Assembly: GCF_000215085.1 (NCBI RefSeq)
Contig: NC_015589.1
Location: 124,001-188,000 of the forward strand
Direction: 5' to 3'
Source: Desulforamulus ruminis DSM 2154
Lineage (GTDB): Bacteria > Bacillota > Desulfotomaculia > Desulfotomaculales > Desulfotomaculaceae
Length of the DNA stretch: 64,000 nt
Every line of letters starts with the position of its first letter. Positions within the stretch are counted from its first letter, which is position 1. Below the pieces are notes generated by a model. That model did not search any database and was not told the DNA's origin. It saw only the letters and a list, made by a program, of their open reading frames with translations. Shown here piece after piece: positions 25,499 to 33,573 of this stretch. Position numbers and translations under genes: made by a program.

Positions 25499-26446
25499 GT
25501 GCAGTTTCGTTTAAAAAGAGTTTCCATGTTTCTTGCGACCTTGTTCACGCTCGCCTTTCTGGTATCCATGGCTAGCCCCCAAGCGGCTTTGGCTGTAGAC
25601 AAGGATGGCCAGCAAATGGTTGCCCTGGTGAATGCGAATCGGTCTAAAGCGGGACTTCCGGCCCTGCAGTACGATTCCCAGCTATGTGCTCAGGCAGCCC
25701 AACTCTTAAGCGCCTACCAGAAGACCGGCCAGATTCCCAGCACCGCAAACCTGTATCAGGTAGCTAAAAACGGAGGTTACAAATCCCTTGGACAAACCGT
25801 TGTCCGCGGTAGCGATGTAAAGGCCATGGTTGATAAGCAACTAACTTGCTATGGCAACAGCTCGGTTTTAAACGCCAAGTACGACTGCGTGGGTGTGGCC
25901 ATGGTCAACACCACCAGTGGCAAGCTTTGTGTTCAACTACTGGCCACCAAGGGAAGCAGTAAGCCCGCAACGCCGAAGCCTACGCCCACGCCGACCCCCA
26001 CTCCTACACCTGGGGATGGGGAACCAAATGAAGGCTCCGGTTCCTCGGATGCCAGCATGAACCAGTTGCAGCAGCAGGTAGTGGATCTGGTCAACGCGGA
26101 ACGGGCCAAACAGGGACTTAAACCGGTGGTGGCCAAGCAGGACTTAACCGCTGTAGCTCAGTTAAAGGCTCAGGATATGTACAATAAAAAATATTTTTCT
26201 CACACTTCTCCCACTTACGGTTCCCCCTTTGACATGATGCGCCAGCAGGGAATTAGTTACACGGCCGCCGGCGAAAATATTGCCATGGGACAGAAGACCG
26301 CCCAGCAGGTCATGACCGACTGGATGAACAGCTCCGGTCACCGGGCGAACATTTTAAATGCCAATTATAATGAAATTGGTGTGGGAGTTTACCAGAGTTA
26401 TAATGGTTATGGTTATATCTGGGTGCAGGAATTTGCCCGCAGATAA
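25499..26446 (+). CDS. Secreted CAP (SCP/YkwD) domain protein, two CAP units
   Basis: A 315-residue exported protein. The GTG at 25,499 is the start (AAAAGGAGGA 8 nt upstream). The signal peptide (residues 1-31) ends in AALA. A degenerate CAP-like unit (MVALVNANRSKAGLPAL, about 35-150) is followed by a Pro/Thr linker (TPKPTPTPTPTPTPG) and a canonical C-terminal CAP domain (VVDLVNAERAKQGLKPV, MYNKKYFSHTSP, GENIAMG, WMNSSGHRANIL, about 195-313). Bacterial CAP proteins are extracellular and some are spore or wall associated; their activity is mostly unknown. Expression should be shut off or on by c-di-AMP. Confidence 0.9.
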   Translation: MQFRLKRVSMFLATLFTLAFLVSMASPQAALAVDKDGQQMVALVNANRSKAGLPALQYDSQLCAQAAQLLSAYQKTGQIPSTANLYQVAKNGGYKSLGQTVVRGSDVKAMVDKQLTCYGNSSVLNAKYDCVGVAMVNTTSGKLCVQLLATKGSSKPATPKPTPTPTPTPTPGDGEPNEGSGSSDASMNQLQQQVVDLVNAERAKQGLKPVVAKQDLTAVAQLKAQDMYNKKYFSHTSPTYGSPFDMMRQQGISYTAAGENIAMGQKTAQQVMTDWMNSSGHRANILNANYNEIGVGVYQSYNGYGYIWVQEFARR

Positions 26447-26513
26447 CGTTTCGGGACAAACCGTGTCCTTGGAATAAAGCCTGGATAATGAACAAAATAC
26501 CAGAATAAGGCAG

Positions 26514-26543
26514 CAGGAGGATATATTTCCTCCTGTTTTTTTT
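26514..26543 (+). terminator. Rho-independent terminator after the CAP gene
   Basis: Perfect stem CAGGAGGA / TCCTCCTG with a 6-nt loop followed by eight T. Confidence 0.88.
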
Positions 26544-26636
26544 CATTTTCTTGAGGATTGACCACATTTTCAGCACATTTCTCCAGCCAAACCAATATAT
26601 ATATTAAGGAGATATTCTGAAAGGAGGCTATGATAA

Positions 26637-28274
26637 ATGGCCATGAAGAGGCAGCCTAAGACGCGGTACCGTAAAACACGCGCCTACGAGAGAGCCGGAA
26701 CCACGACCGAACCGTTAAGAACAGAAAGGCTGACCGTGGAAGAGGTAATCGCTGAAAATACCGAGCAAACCATAGTTCGTGGAACCCTCTCCGTACCAGA
26801 GGAAAAACCCGAAATTGAAGAGATCCTTGCCATTGACACCAAGGTTAAGCTGAGGAAGGTTGAGGTTATTCCCGATAAGGTTATTGTTGAAGGAACCCTT
26901 AAACTGAGAGTGATGTATTCTGCCTTTAAAGATGACCAGTCTGTACACACCTTTCATGACGAAATCGATTTTGTGGATTTTGTGGATGTTGAAGGCGCCC
27001 GTCCCGGCATGAACAAGGAAGTTGACATTGTGGTAGAGGATGTGAGCCTGACCAGAAATCCCAAGTGCGCCGCGGATTGGGATGTAGCGGCAGTAATTAT
27101 GGTTACGGCCAGGATCACCGAAACCCGTGAAGTGGATGCCCTGGTTGAATGCCCGGAGGGGTTTGAATGCGAGTCCGAACAAATGAATCTGGAGCAATTG
27201 GTAGGCAGTGGCTCCAAACAAGTATTGATTGATGACGAATTTGAAATTCCGGAACGCAAGCCCGATGTTGAAAAGGTCCTGCGCTGCATGTGCGATGTTG
27301 AAATCACCAATGTTAAAATTATCCGCAATAAAGTAATCATTGACGGTGAAGTGGAACTGGAGTGCCTTTACACCGCCATGAAAGACGACCAGAAAGTCCA
27401 TACCTTTGAGAATACCTTTAATTTTACTGATTTTATTGAAATTGAAGGCGCCGAGCAGGGCATGATCGCCAAAGTAGACGTCATGGTGGAGAGTTGCTTT
27501 GTTGAAGAGGATGAAGACAATGCATGCCTGCTGTCTCCCACCATTGTCTTAAATGTCACCGCCCGGGTGGTTGAAAACCGGGAAGTGAGTGTAATTACCG
27601 AAGTGAAAGGCGCTGAATCCCTAAAAACCGCTACCCTGGCCATGGAGAGCCTGGTGGGCGAAGAATGCAAACAGGTGGTTATCCGGGATTTCAAAGAACC
27701 GCCGCATCATAAGCCGGATGTTGACAAAGTCCGGGATATTAAGATTGGCGACATCGTTATCAAGGACAGTGACGTTATCCAGGATAAAGTGCTGGTCCGG
27801 GGCACCATCGAGTTCCAGGTGATTTATACCTCGGTGAAGAAGGATCAGGCCGTCCACATGATTCACCGGAAGGTTACTTTCAAGACCTTCATTGACGTTC
27901 CCGGCGCCCGCCCTGATGACAATGTAGACTTTGATATAAACGTGGAATGGACCAATGCTAAGATGGACGGTTGCGACCTGCTGATCGAAGCGGTTCTGGA
28001 AATTTGCGCCAGGGTTACCGAAACGGTGCGGCGGGAAATTGTGACCGGTGTAAGCCTGCCGGAACCTACTCCTGCTCCTACGGAGGAGCCTGAAGCGTGC
28101 GTGCCCGGAACGGTCTTTAATTACACCATCCAGCAGGGAGATACCCTGAGCAAACTGGCCCAGCGTTATGGCACCACCGTCAGTGCCATTAGAAGAGCCA
28201 ATCCCGAGATTACCAATGTTAACCAATTAACCGTGGGGCAGGTAATCAAAATTCCTTGCGCTGCCAAGGGTTAA
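26637..28274 (+). CDS. SPOCS (DUF3794) x3 and LysM protein, SpoVID/SipL-like
   Basis: A 545-residue protein with three repeats of the SPOCS module (about residues 50-150, 200-320 and 345-460). Each repeat carries VIVEGTLKLRVMYSA/FKDDQSVHTFH-type strands and an (I/V)D(F/V)xxxxEGAxPGM segment. A Pro-rich linker and a C-terminal LysM peptidoglycan-binding module (FNYTIQQGDTLSKLAQRYGT, about 494-543) complete it. The same parts occur in the spore morphogens SpoVID and SipL, which anchor the coat to the cortex or outer forespore membrane. No signal peptide, as expected for mother-cell coat proteins. AAAGGAGG lies 8 nt before the ATG. The next gene is 28 bp downstream. Confidence 0.88.
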   Translation: MAMKRQPKTRYRKTRAYERAGTTTEPLRTERLTVEEVIAENTEQTIVRGTLSVPEEKPEIEEILAIDTKVKLRKVEVIPDKVIVEGTLKLRVMYSAFKDDQSVHTFHDEIDFVDFVDVEGARPGMNKEVDIVVEDVSLTRNPKCAADWDVAAVIMVTARITETREVDALVECPEGFECESEQMNLEQLVGSGSKQVLIDDEFEIPERKPDVEKVLRCMCDVEITNVKIIRNKVIIDGEVELECLYTAMKDDQKVHTFENTFNFTDFIEIEGAEQGMIAKVDVMVESCFVEEDEDNACLLSPTIVLNVTARVVENREVSVITEVKGAESLKTATLAMESLVGEECKQVVIRDFKEPPHHKPDVDKVRDIKIGDIVIKDSDVIQDKVLVRGTIEFQVIYTSVKKDQAVHMIHRKVTFKTFIDVPGARPDDNVDFDINVEWTNAKMDGCDLLIEAVLEICARVTETVRREIVTGVSLPEPTPAPTEEPEACVPGTVFNYTIQQGDTLSKLAQRYGTTVSAIRRANPEITNVNQLTVGQVIKIPCAAKG

Positions 28275-28302
28275 TTATATAAACCTATAAGGAGGTATAA
28301 AA

Positions 28303-29355
28303 ATGCCTAACGGTACTCTTCCACTCGATTGCGTTCTTGTGAAGCTGCCCATTGTTTTAGCCGACGTCCCAGGATCCATTTCTGTGGATAACGTAACATG
28401 CCTGGAAGAAGTGGCTAGAAAAGTGGATCATATTGATGTGGTGGTGCGGGATTTGGAAGCAGATCCCCACTTCACCACCGAGGTGGGTTGCAACAGCCCT
28501 AAGGCCACCATCCATTTTGGAGAGCCCCAGTGCGGACCCAGCTTCATTCGCAGTATCACCATTCATGGTGAAATCCATAAACAGATTTATTATGTCAACA
28601 AAGATGATGATGTCCGTCATATGGCCGAAGATATTCCCTTTACCAAAAATATTGTTTTAAATCCGCCACTGCCGGTTAGCAATCCCGGCAACGTGGACAT
28701 TGACTTCCGCAATGTGGATGTAAACGTTGATTTTGAGCTGCCGAGGGCTTCCCGTATTCAGCAGGTGGCCACCATTTCCTTTGTTTTAAAGATTACCGAA
28801 GACCAACAGGTATTTATCCGCGTTTGCCCGTCTCCGGATCAGATTTGCGGCACCGAGCTGGTAGCGGATCCCAGTCTGGAAAACTGGTTGGGAGATAACA
28901 CGCCGGTGGCCTGGAGCGCCAGCAATGTAGTCCGGTCCGACACAGCCCACACCGGTACTTACTCGGCCCAACTGGGCGATAACCGCCAGGAAAGTGCAAA
29001 CTTGAGCCAGACCATTAATGCTACTTTTGCCCGGGCCGGTTTGAATTACCGGATGTGCTTCTGGGCCAGATCGGTTGCTCCCGAGGCTCAAATTGGAACC
29101 CAAGCCAATCAGTTTACACTGACGGCTGAACTGGTCTTTTTTGATGCCAATGGAAACCGCCTGGCCGGGTCTACGGTGACCCGTACCGGCACCGAATTAA
29201 GCAATGGCTGGCAGCAGATTTGCGCGCAGAATGTTACTGCGCCGGAGGGCACTGCTCTTGCCCTGGTATCCTTCCTGTTCGAGCCCAATAATGTGCAGCC
29301 CCCCAACGGGTCCGCCGTACTCATTGATGATGTTTCCGTCATGTGCATGAGCTAA
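28303..29355 (+). CDS. SPOCS-like protein with C-terminal carbohydrate-binding-like domain (paralogue)
   Basis: A 350-residue paralogue of the minus-strand gene at 2235-3239. The first ~180 residues are nearly identical (DHIDVVVRDLEADPHFTTE, SPKATIHFGEPQCGP, HGEIHKQIYYVNKDDDVRH). The C-terminal part (DPSLENWLGDNTPVAWSASNV, then SAQLGDNRQESANLSQTI and RMCFWARS) looks like a CBM4/9 jelly roll that could bind polysaccharide. ATAAGGAGG precedes the ATG. It is only 28 bp after the SPOCS-LysM gene, so the two probably form a coat-assembly operon. Function is inferred from domains and context. Confidence 0.82.
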   Translation: MPNGTLPLDCVLVKLPIVLADVPGSISVDNVTCLEEVARKVDHIDVVVRDLEADPHFTTEVGCNSPKATIHFGEPQCGPSFIRSITIHGEIHKQIYYVNKDDDVRHMAEDIPFTKNIVLNPPLPVSNPGNVDIDFRNVDVNVDFELPRASRIQQVATISFVLKITEDQQVFIRVCPSPDQICGTELVADPSLENWLGDNTPVAWSASNVVRSDTAHTGTYSAQLGDNRQESANLSQTINATFARAGLNYRMCFWARSVAPEAQIGTQANQFTLTAELVFFDANGNRLAGSTVTRTGTELSNGWQQICAQNVTAPEGTALALVSFLFEPNNVQPPNGSAVLIDDVSVMCMS

Positions 29356-29378
29356 GAGAAGCATTCGCTAGACCTATT

Positions 29379-29411
29379 AGCTGTCCGAAGCCCGGGCAGC
29401 TTGCTTTTTTT
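29379..29411 (+). terminator. Rho-independent terminator after the SPOCS pair
   Basis: 8-bp stem AGCTGTCC / GGGCAGCT (one G-U pair), then TGCTTTTTTTATT. Confidence 0.75.
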
Positions 29412-29506
29412 ATTCTCTGGGAAGGATCAAAAATCCTAAGTAACTAATTTGATCGGTCCTTCATACTATGATATTGTTAGTTTTTTGACTTTAAGGGGGG
29501 AACCAG

Positions 29507-30214
29507 GTGGAAAAGGCGAAGAAGGAAGAAGCCATGATTCCGGCCGTACCTACGGGTCAGGGGATGTCCGGGGGACTGGAGGATGCTTTGTTTAAGCTGC
29601 TGGATCACCAAACCCGATATGGGACAGATCAGAACCACACCATGATTACGCTGGCCTTGATGAATTTGCTGGGTATTGTGAACTGCATGAACCGCCTGCT
29701 GCCGGAAGGAGAGGTAACGCAGGGAACCGGCGATTTGGCTGCTCAAATCGGCAAGATGCTGGGCGTACCGGATGCCCCGGGAGCAGGAGTGGCCTCCGGA
29801 CAGCGGGGGGGCATGGGTGGCCTTGATCCGGCCCTGCTGGCAGCCCTGGCCGGCATGATGGGCGGCCTTCCCAGAGGAGCAGGTACAGGGGAAGCGGGAG
29901 GAAAGCCCGGTTTAGACCCGGCCTTGCTGGGGGCACTGGCCGGGATGATGGGAGGCGGCGGGCCGGGAGGCGGCAATCCGGCGGCTCTGATGGGCATGCT
30001 GGCGAATTTAATGGGCAGTTTCCCTGGACCAGGACGTCCGTCGGAGGTTCCGCGGCACCGAGAAGAAGCTGCCGGCCACAGGGGAGAAGAGAGACCAGGA
30101 CGGACCGAAGAAAAGTCGGGTCCGGTAAAAGAAACCGGTAGAAAAGAACCTCAGACCGGGCCCCGGGGTACCATCAAATGGGACCCCAGATTAGGCGTGC
30201 CGACATCAAATTAA
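29507..30214 (+). CDS. Gly/Met/Pro-rich hypothetical protein with internal repeats
   Basis: A 235-residue protein of unknown function. The N-terminal third (LEDALFKLLDHQTRYGTDQ, TMITLALMNLLGIVNCMNRLL) is helical. The middle is Gly/Met rich and carries a repeated GLDPALLAALAGMMGG / GLDPALLGALAGMMGG unit plus NPAALMGMLANLMG. The C-terminal 60 residues are charged and probably disordered. No signal peptide. GGGGGGAACC precedes the GTG start. It heads a run of genes with two YbaB-like proteins. CATACTATG at 29,462 resembles a sporulation-sigma -10 element, but no clear -35 is seen. Confidence 0.75.
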   Translation: MEKAKKEEAMIPAVPTGQGMSGGLEDALFKLLDHQTRYGTDQNHTMITLALMNLLGIVNCMNRLLPEGEVTQGTGDLAAQIGKMLGVPDAPGAGVASGQRGGMGGLDPALLAALAGMMGGLPRGAGTGEAGGKPGLDPALLGALAGMMGGGGPGGGNPAALMGMLANLMGSFPGPGRPSEVPRHREEAAGHRGEERPGRTEEKSGPVKETGRKEPQTGPRGTIKWDPRLGVPTSN

Positions 30215-30229
30215 GGGGGAGTGTTTCCG

Positions 30230-30535
30230 TTGTTAGGTAATTTTGGCGGGATAATTTCTCAGGTGCAGAATTTGCAAGCGTCCCTAAAGGGGATTACCGT
30301 GGAGATCAGTGTGGGTGAAGGGGCTGTTTCCGTAGCCATGGATGGCTCTCAGCATTTGCTGGGAGTTAAGATTGCTCCTGAGGTAATCAATACTGAAGAC
30401 ATCGCCAGGCTGGAAGATTTGGTCACCGAAGGCTTAAGCAAGGTTCAGACTGAGACCAGAAACCGCATTCAACAGGAGATTTCCAAATTAACCGGAATTA
30501 ATGTGGCCAATCTCCCCAACTTATTTCAAGGATAA
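30230..30535 (+). CDS. YbaB/EbfC-like protein, divergent copy 1
   Basis: A 101-residue protein. The TTG at 30,230 is chosen because AAGGGGGA lies 9 nt upstream and the resulting MLGNFGGIISQVQNLQASLK aligns with the next gene (MLGSMSKVLGQVQNLQEQLK). The family layout of YbaB nucleoid-associated proteins is kept: an N-terminal helix, a GEGAVSVAMDGSQHLLGVKI beta part, a helix with EDLVTEGLSKVQ and the ending TGINVANLPNLF. The normal ybaB lies beside recR and dnaX in Firmicutes, so this is an additional copy. DNA binding is not proven. Confidence 0.78.
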   Translation: MLGNFGGIISQVQNLQASLKGITVEISVGEGAVSVAMDGSQHLLGVKIAPEVINTEDIARLEDLVTEGLSKVQTETRNRIQQEISKLTGINVANLPNLFQG

Positions 30536-30549
30536 ACGGGGGTGTTAAG

Positions 30550-30849
30550 ATGTTAGGGAGTATGTCAAAAGTTTTGGGGCAGGTGCAAAATCTTCAGGAG
30601 CAGTTAAAAAAAATGACCGTTGAAGGAAGCGCCGGAAATGGCATGGTAAGGATTATAATGAATTGTCAGCAGCATGTGCTGGGGGTTCGTTTTAATGCCG
30701 ATCAATTGGATCAATATAACCCGGAATCCCTGGAGCAATTAATTATTGAGGCTTTTAAACAAGCCCAGGAAAAAAGTAAGGCACAAGCCAAGGAAGAGGT
30801 TCAAAAAATAACCGGATTTGACTTATCAAGCCTGCCCGGTATGTTTTAA
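30550..30849 (+). CDS. YbaB/EbfC-like protein, divergent copy 2
   Basis: A 99-residue paralogue of the preceding gene, closer to canonical YbaB: EGSAGNGMVRIIMNCQQHVLGVRF, LEQLIIEAFKQAQEKSKAQAKEEV and the typical C-terminus FDLSSLPGMF. It starts at the ATG at 30,550, 14 nt after copy 1. Two different YbaB proteins side by side suggests a heterodimer or a specialised role, possibly forespore DNA or a surface structure. This is inference. Confidence 0.82.
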   Translation: MLGSMSKVLGQVQNLQEQLKKMTVEGSAGNGMVRIIMNCQQHVLGVRFNADQLDQYNPESLEQLIIEAFKQAQEKSKAQAKEEVQKITGFDLSSLPGMF

Positions 30850-30890
30850 ATTTTAAATTTTTTATAATTTTGAAGTTGAAAAGCCTGGAT

Positions 30891-30926
30891 AGAAAAAGGA
30901 TAGCTGGAAATGCCGTCCTTTTTCTG
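30891..30926. terminator. Hairpin downstream of the YbaB pair
   Basis: Perfect 10-bp stem AGAAAAAGGA / TCCTTTTTCT with a 15-nt loop. The A- and T-rich arms could terminate transcription on either strand. Confidence 0.5.
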
Positions 30927-31041
30927 CTTCCGGGAGCAAAATTTGTCTCATACGCTGTAACACAAAGAATCCTTTTCTCATAATTTAATGTAAGAACGGT
31001 CCCGGGACATCGTTCATGGATTTCAATAAGGAGGAATTTGG

Positions 31042-31269
31042 ATGTCTAACGTACTTGAAAGCGTTAAAGAGAATTGCGGAGGTTTTAGGCAAACCGTTAC
31101 TACCACTAGCTGCATTATCGTGTTTTTGGCATTGGTAGCCCTTGGAGTAGCCCTGTTTTTACTGGGCATTATCAATGCCGCACTTCTGGCAGCCATCATC
31201 ATACTGGCCTTAATCGTCCTCTTGCTCTGCGCTGTACTGTTCGACGGCGGCATTGGGGATTGCTTCTAG
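31042..31269 (+). CDS. Small two-helix membrane protein
   Basis: 75 residues. A short polar N-terminus is followed by two hydrophobic stretches (about residues 22-45 and 47-66) separated by NAA, and a Gly/Asp-rich tail ending GGIGDCF. AATAAGGAGG precedes the ATG. I recognise no family. Its place among putative spore-envelope genes suggests a membrane component, but there is no direct evidence. Confidence 0.7.
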   Translation: MSNVLESVKENCGGFRQTVTTTSCIIVFLALVALGVALFLLGIINAALLAAIIILALIVLLLCAVLFDGGIGDCF

Positions 31270-31374
31270 TCACAAATTTTGGTTACTTTGCAAGGGAAGG
31301 GCTGCACCCTTGTGTAGCCCTTTCCGGACTAGAACACTAGAGTAAGAGCCAGCTAAACAAAGGAGTTGATGACA

Positions 31375-31905
31375 GTGGCTGAAGGATCCAGCAACCGGCT
31401 CGTCAGCAACATGGAAGAACTGGTATCCAAGGTGGAGGGGATTTACTCAAAGAAAAGCGGTGAACTGGACCAGGTTTCCGGTGCGCTGAGCAATATAGAC
31501 CGGCTGGTGGAGGTGCTTGCCAGGGTAGAACTGCAACAGAGTGCAGAGCAGCAACTGGGCGATAAAATAACAAAATTAAATACTGCCTTGGAAAGATTGA
31601 ATCAACCCCCGGATGCCGCCAGCCAAGAGGAAGATACCAATGTTCAAGAGACCCTCCGCAAGATTATTAAAGGAGCAAAAGTAACGGGAAAAGTATTGGA
31701 TATTGTTGCCGGCGGTTTGTCGGTTATGTTTGATTCCATTACGGAAACGGTTAAATCCGGCAATCGGCAGGGAGCCAAAACGGCACCAGAATCGGTTGAC
31801 CTCAGTAGCGTATTAAATCCACTGGGATCAATCCTGCGGGGTTTGGTCCACAGCGATAACAACGAGCCGGCACCCAGCAAGCAGGAGGAAAAATTAGAAA
31901 ATTAA
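31375..31905 (+). CDS. Coiled-coil hypothetical protein
   Basis: About 176 residues, unknown function. The first ~80 residues are strongly heptad-like (MEELVSKVEGIYSKKSGELD, ALSNIDRLVEVLARVELQQS) and likely form a coiled coil. A VTGKVLDIVAGGLSVMFDSI amphipathic helix and a disordered C-terminus (SNNEPAPSKQEEK-type) follow. The GTG at 31,375 lies 9 nt after AAAGGAG; an ATG at 31,369 is closer but has too short a spacing. It precedes the subtilase gene by 36 bp. Confidence 0.65.
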   Translation: MAEGSSNRLVSNMEELVSKVEGIYSKKSGELDQVSGALSNIDRLVEVLARVELQQSAEQQLGDKITKLNTALERLNQPPDAASQEEDTNVQETLRKIIKGAKVTGKVLDIVAGGLSVMFDSITETVKSGNRQGAKTAPESVDLSSVLNPLGSILRGLVHSDNNEPAPSKQEEKLEN

Positions 31906-31941
31906 AGAAGGTGGCAGGCAAGGACCCAAGGGGATGAAGCG

Positions 31942-33024
31942 ATGGTTAATCTACCCGCCAGAAAAAGAATAATCCTTTTTAAGCTGCGTTTCAACCGTGG
32001 TGAGCCGGCTCCACCGCACCGGTTTTTAATGGATTGGATGGGGGCAACGGAGATTCACCCCCTGCCTGCGGTTAACGGCATACTTTGCAGTTTACCGCCA
32101 AGTATATCCGATGAAGAGATCATGGCCACCGGCGGGGTCGCAGCGGTAGAAAAAAATTTTAAAATAAAATTAAATTCTTATGAAGTGGTTCCCTTTTACC
32201 ATTCCTGGCCTGAAGGCAATCAATATATACCCCAGGGGATTCGGATCCTTGAGGCCCCGGAATTTTGGCCCAGGACCAAGGGTCAGGGAGTCCGTGTGGC
32301 GGTGATGGATACCGGAATTGACGGACAGCACCCGGATTTATTACCGAACCTCAAGGGCGGTATGAATTTTATTTATCCCGGCAAAGCCTTCGCCGATGAT
32401 AACGGCCATGGAACCCATGTGGCAGGAATCATCGCGGCTGCCGATCGCGGCCAAGGCATTGTGGGGATGGCGCCTGAAGCCCAGCTTTATGCGGCCAAGG
32501 TGTTGGATCAAAGGGGCGAGGGAACCGTTTACCATGTAATTTCGGCAATACATTGGTGCGTTAAAAATAAGATCAATATAGTAAATATGAGCTTTGTATT
32601 GGATTCGTACAGTGGCGCACTAAAAGAAGCCCTGCGGTATGCCCGGGAACAAGGGCTTCTGGTGGTGGCTGCCGCCAATAATGAATTGGTTGGGGAAGCA
32701 AGTTACCCTGCCGTGTTTGAGGAGACGGTGGGTGTTAAATCCATCGGGGCGGACCCTCCGATGGCAGGCTTAAATCAGGATGAATCCGGAATTGATTTTG
32801 CAGGGCCCGGCAACAGCGTTGTTTCTACCTACCGGTGGGGTACTTATGCCTGCCTAACAGGCAATTCCATGGCCGGGGCCTATATTAGCGGCTTAGCCGC
32901 CTTATTAAAGGCAGATCATCCAGGGAAGGGAGTAGGAAAACTGTACCGGAGATTAAAGGAAAGGTTGGCGGTACCACATAGAGTGCCAACAAAAAAACTT
33001 CAGGTGCAGGGTCTTTCCGGTTGA
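31942..33024 (+). CDS. Subtilisin-like S8 protease without signal peptide
   Basis: A 360-residue subtilase with the complete triad: Asp in VAVMDTGIDGQHPD (about residue 122), His in DNGHGTHVAGII (about 155) and Ser in TGNSMAGAYISGL (about 312), plus the oxyanion-hole Asn in VVAAANN. The N-terminal ~90 residues (RIILFKLRFNRGEPAP...) may be an inhibitor-like propeptide. No secretion signal is present, so it resembles intracellular or spore-associated subtilases such as IspA and the CspB/CspC germination proteases. A germination or coat-processing role is inferred from the context. Confidence 0.85.
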   Translation: MVNLPARKRIILFKLRFNRGEPAPPHRFLMDWMGATEIHPLPAVNGILCSLPPSISDEEIMATGGVAAVEKNFKIKLNSYEVVPFYHSWPEGNQYIPQGIRILEAPEFWPRTKGQGVRVAVMDTGIDGQHPDLLPNLKGGMNFIYPGKAFADDNGHGTHVAGIIAAADRGQGIVGMAPEAQLYAAKVLDQRGEGTVYHVISAIHWCVKNKINIVNMSFVLDSYSGALKEALRYAREQGLLVVAAANNELVGEASYPAVFEETVGVKSIGADPPMAGLNQDESGIDFAGPGNSVVSTYRWGTYACLTGNSMAGAYISGLAALLKADHPGKGVGKLYRRLKERLAVPHRVPTKKLQVQGLSG

Positions 33025-33182
33025 TGAAGCATAAATATCTTCCCTGGGAGCAAAAGGAATTGAAAACAGAGGATTGATCACCCCGGTCGGGACAGCAAAT
33101 TAAATCCGGCGGGGGTTGATTATTCGTGTATAATGGCCCGGATTACCGTAAAAAATAGGAAAGAAATCAGGAGGTGACAGTT

Positions 33183-33425
33183 TTGACCGGGCCAAAGACG
33201 GAAAACAGCAAGAATCGCACGCAGACCTTTAAGATCGGCGGGTTGCAAGGCGGTCAGCATGATAAGCAAGAGATTGAAACCTATCTTTCCGAACTGGACG
33301 GAGTTGACAAGGTGATCGTTAACCTGGATGAAGGCATGGTGTCCATTGACTTCGATCCGCAAGCTATCCACACCGATTACCTACGGGGGATTCTGCGGTC
33401 CCTGGGGCATGAGGTACTGGCATAA
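33183..33425 (+). CDS. Heavy-metal-associated (HMA)-like domain protein lacking CxxC
   Basis: 80 residues. The C-terminal ~65 residues follow the HMA ferredoxin-like pattern (FKIGGLQGGQHDKQEIETYL, GVDKVIVNLDEGMVSIDFDP, LRGILRSLGHEV), but the metal-binding CxxC loop is replaced by GGQHD, so copper-type binding through cysteines is not possible. The TTG at 33,183 is chosen since CAGGAGGTG lies just upstream; a GTG at 33,174 is inside that site. TATAAT at 33,129 may be a -10 element. Confidence 0.72.
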   Translation: MTGPKTENSKNRTQTFKIGGLQGGQHDKQEIETYLSELDGVDKVIVNLDEGMVSIDFDPQAIHTDYLRGILRSLGHEVLA

Positions 33426-33533
33426 TTCCCAATGGGATGAATAAAGAAAACCGCTCTTCGTCAAATTGGGTTGAGGGTGAGGGACTTTATTGCACGATGC
33501 TTTCATCCTTACATTGATATATTGATAGTAGAT

Positions 33534-33560
33534 AAAAGCAGGCCGAGGCCTGCTTTTAAG
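33534..33560 (+). terminator. Rho-independent terminator / palindrome
   Basis: Perfect 11-bp stem AAAAGCAGGCC / GGCCTGCTTTT with a 2-nt GA centre. Confidence 0.7.
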
Positions 33561-33573
33561 CTGGAGGTTGCTT

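Noticed and set aside
27621-28226. 201-codon minus-strand open frame in the SPOCS-LysM gene
   Set aside because: The plus frame has clear SPOCS and LysM modules; the minus frame has none.
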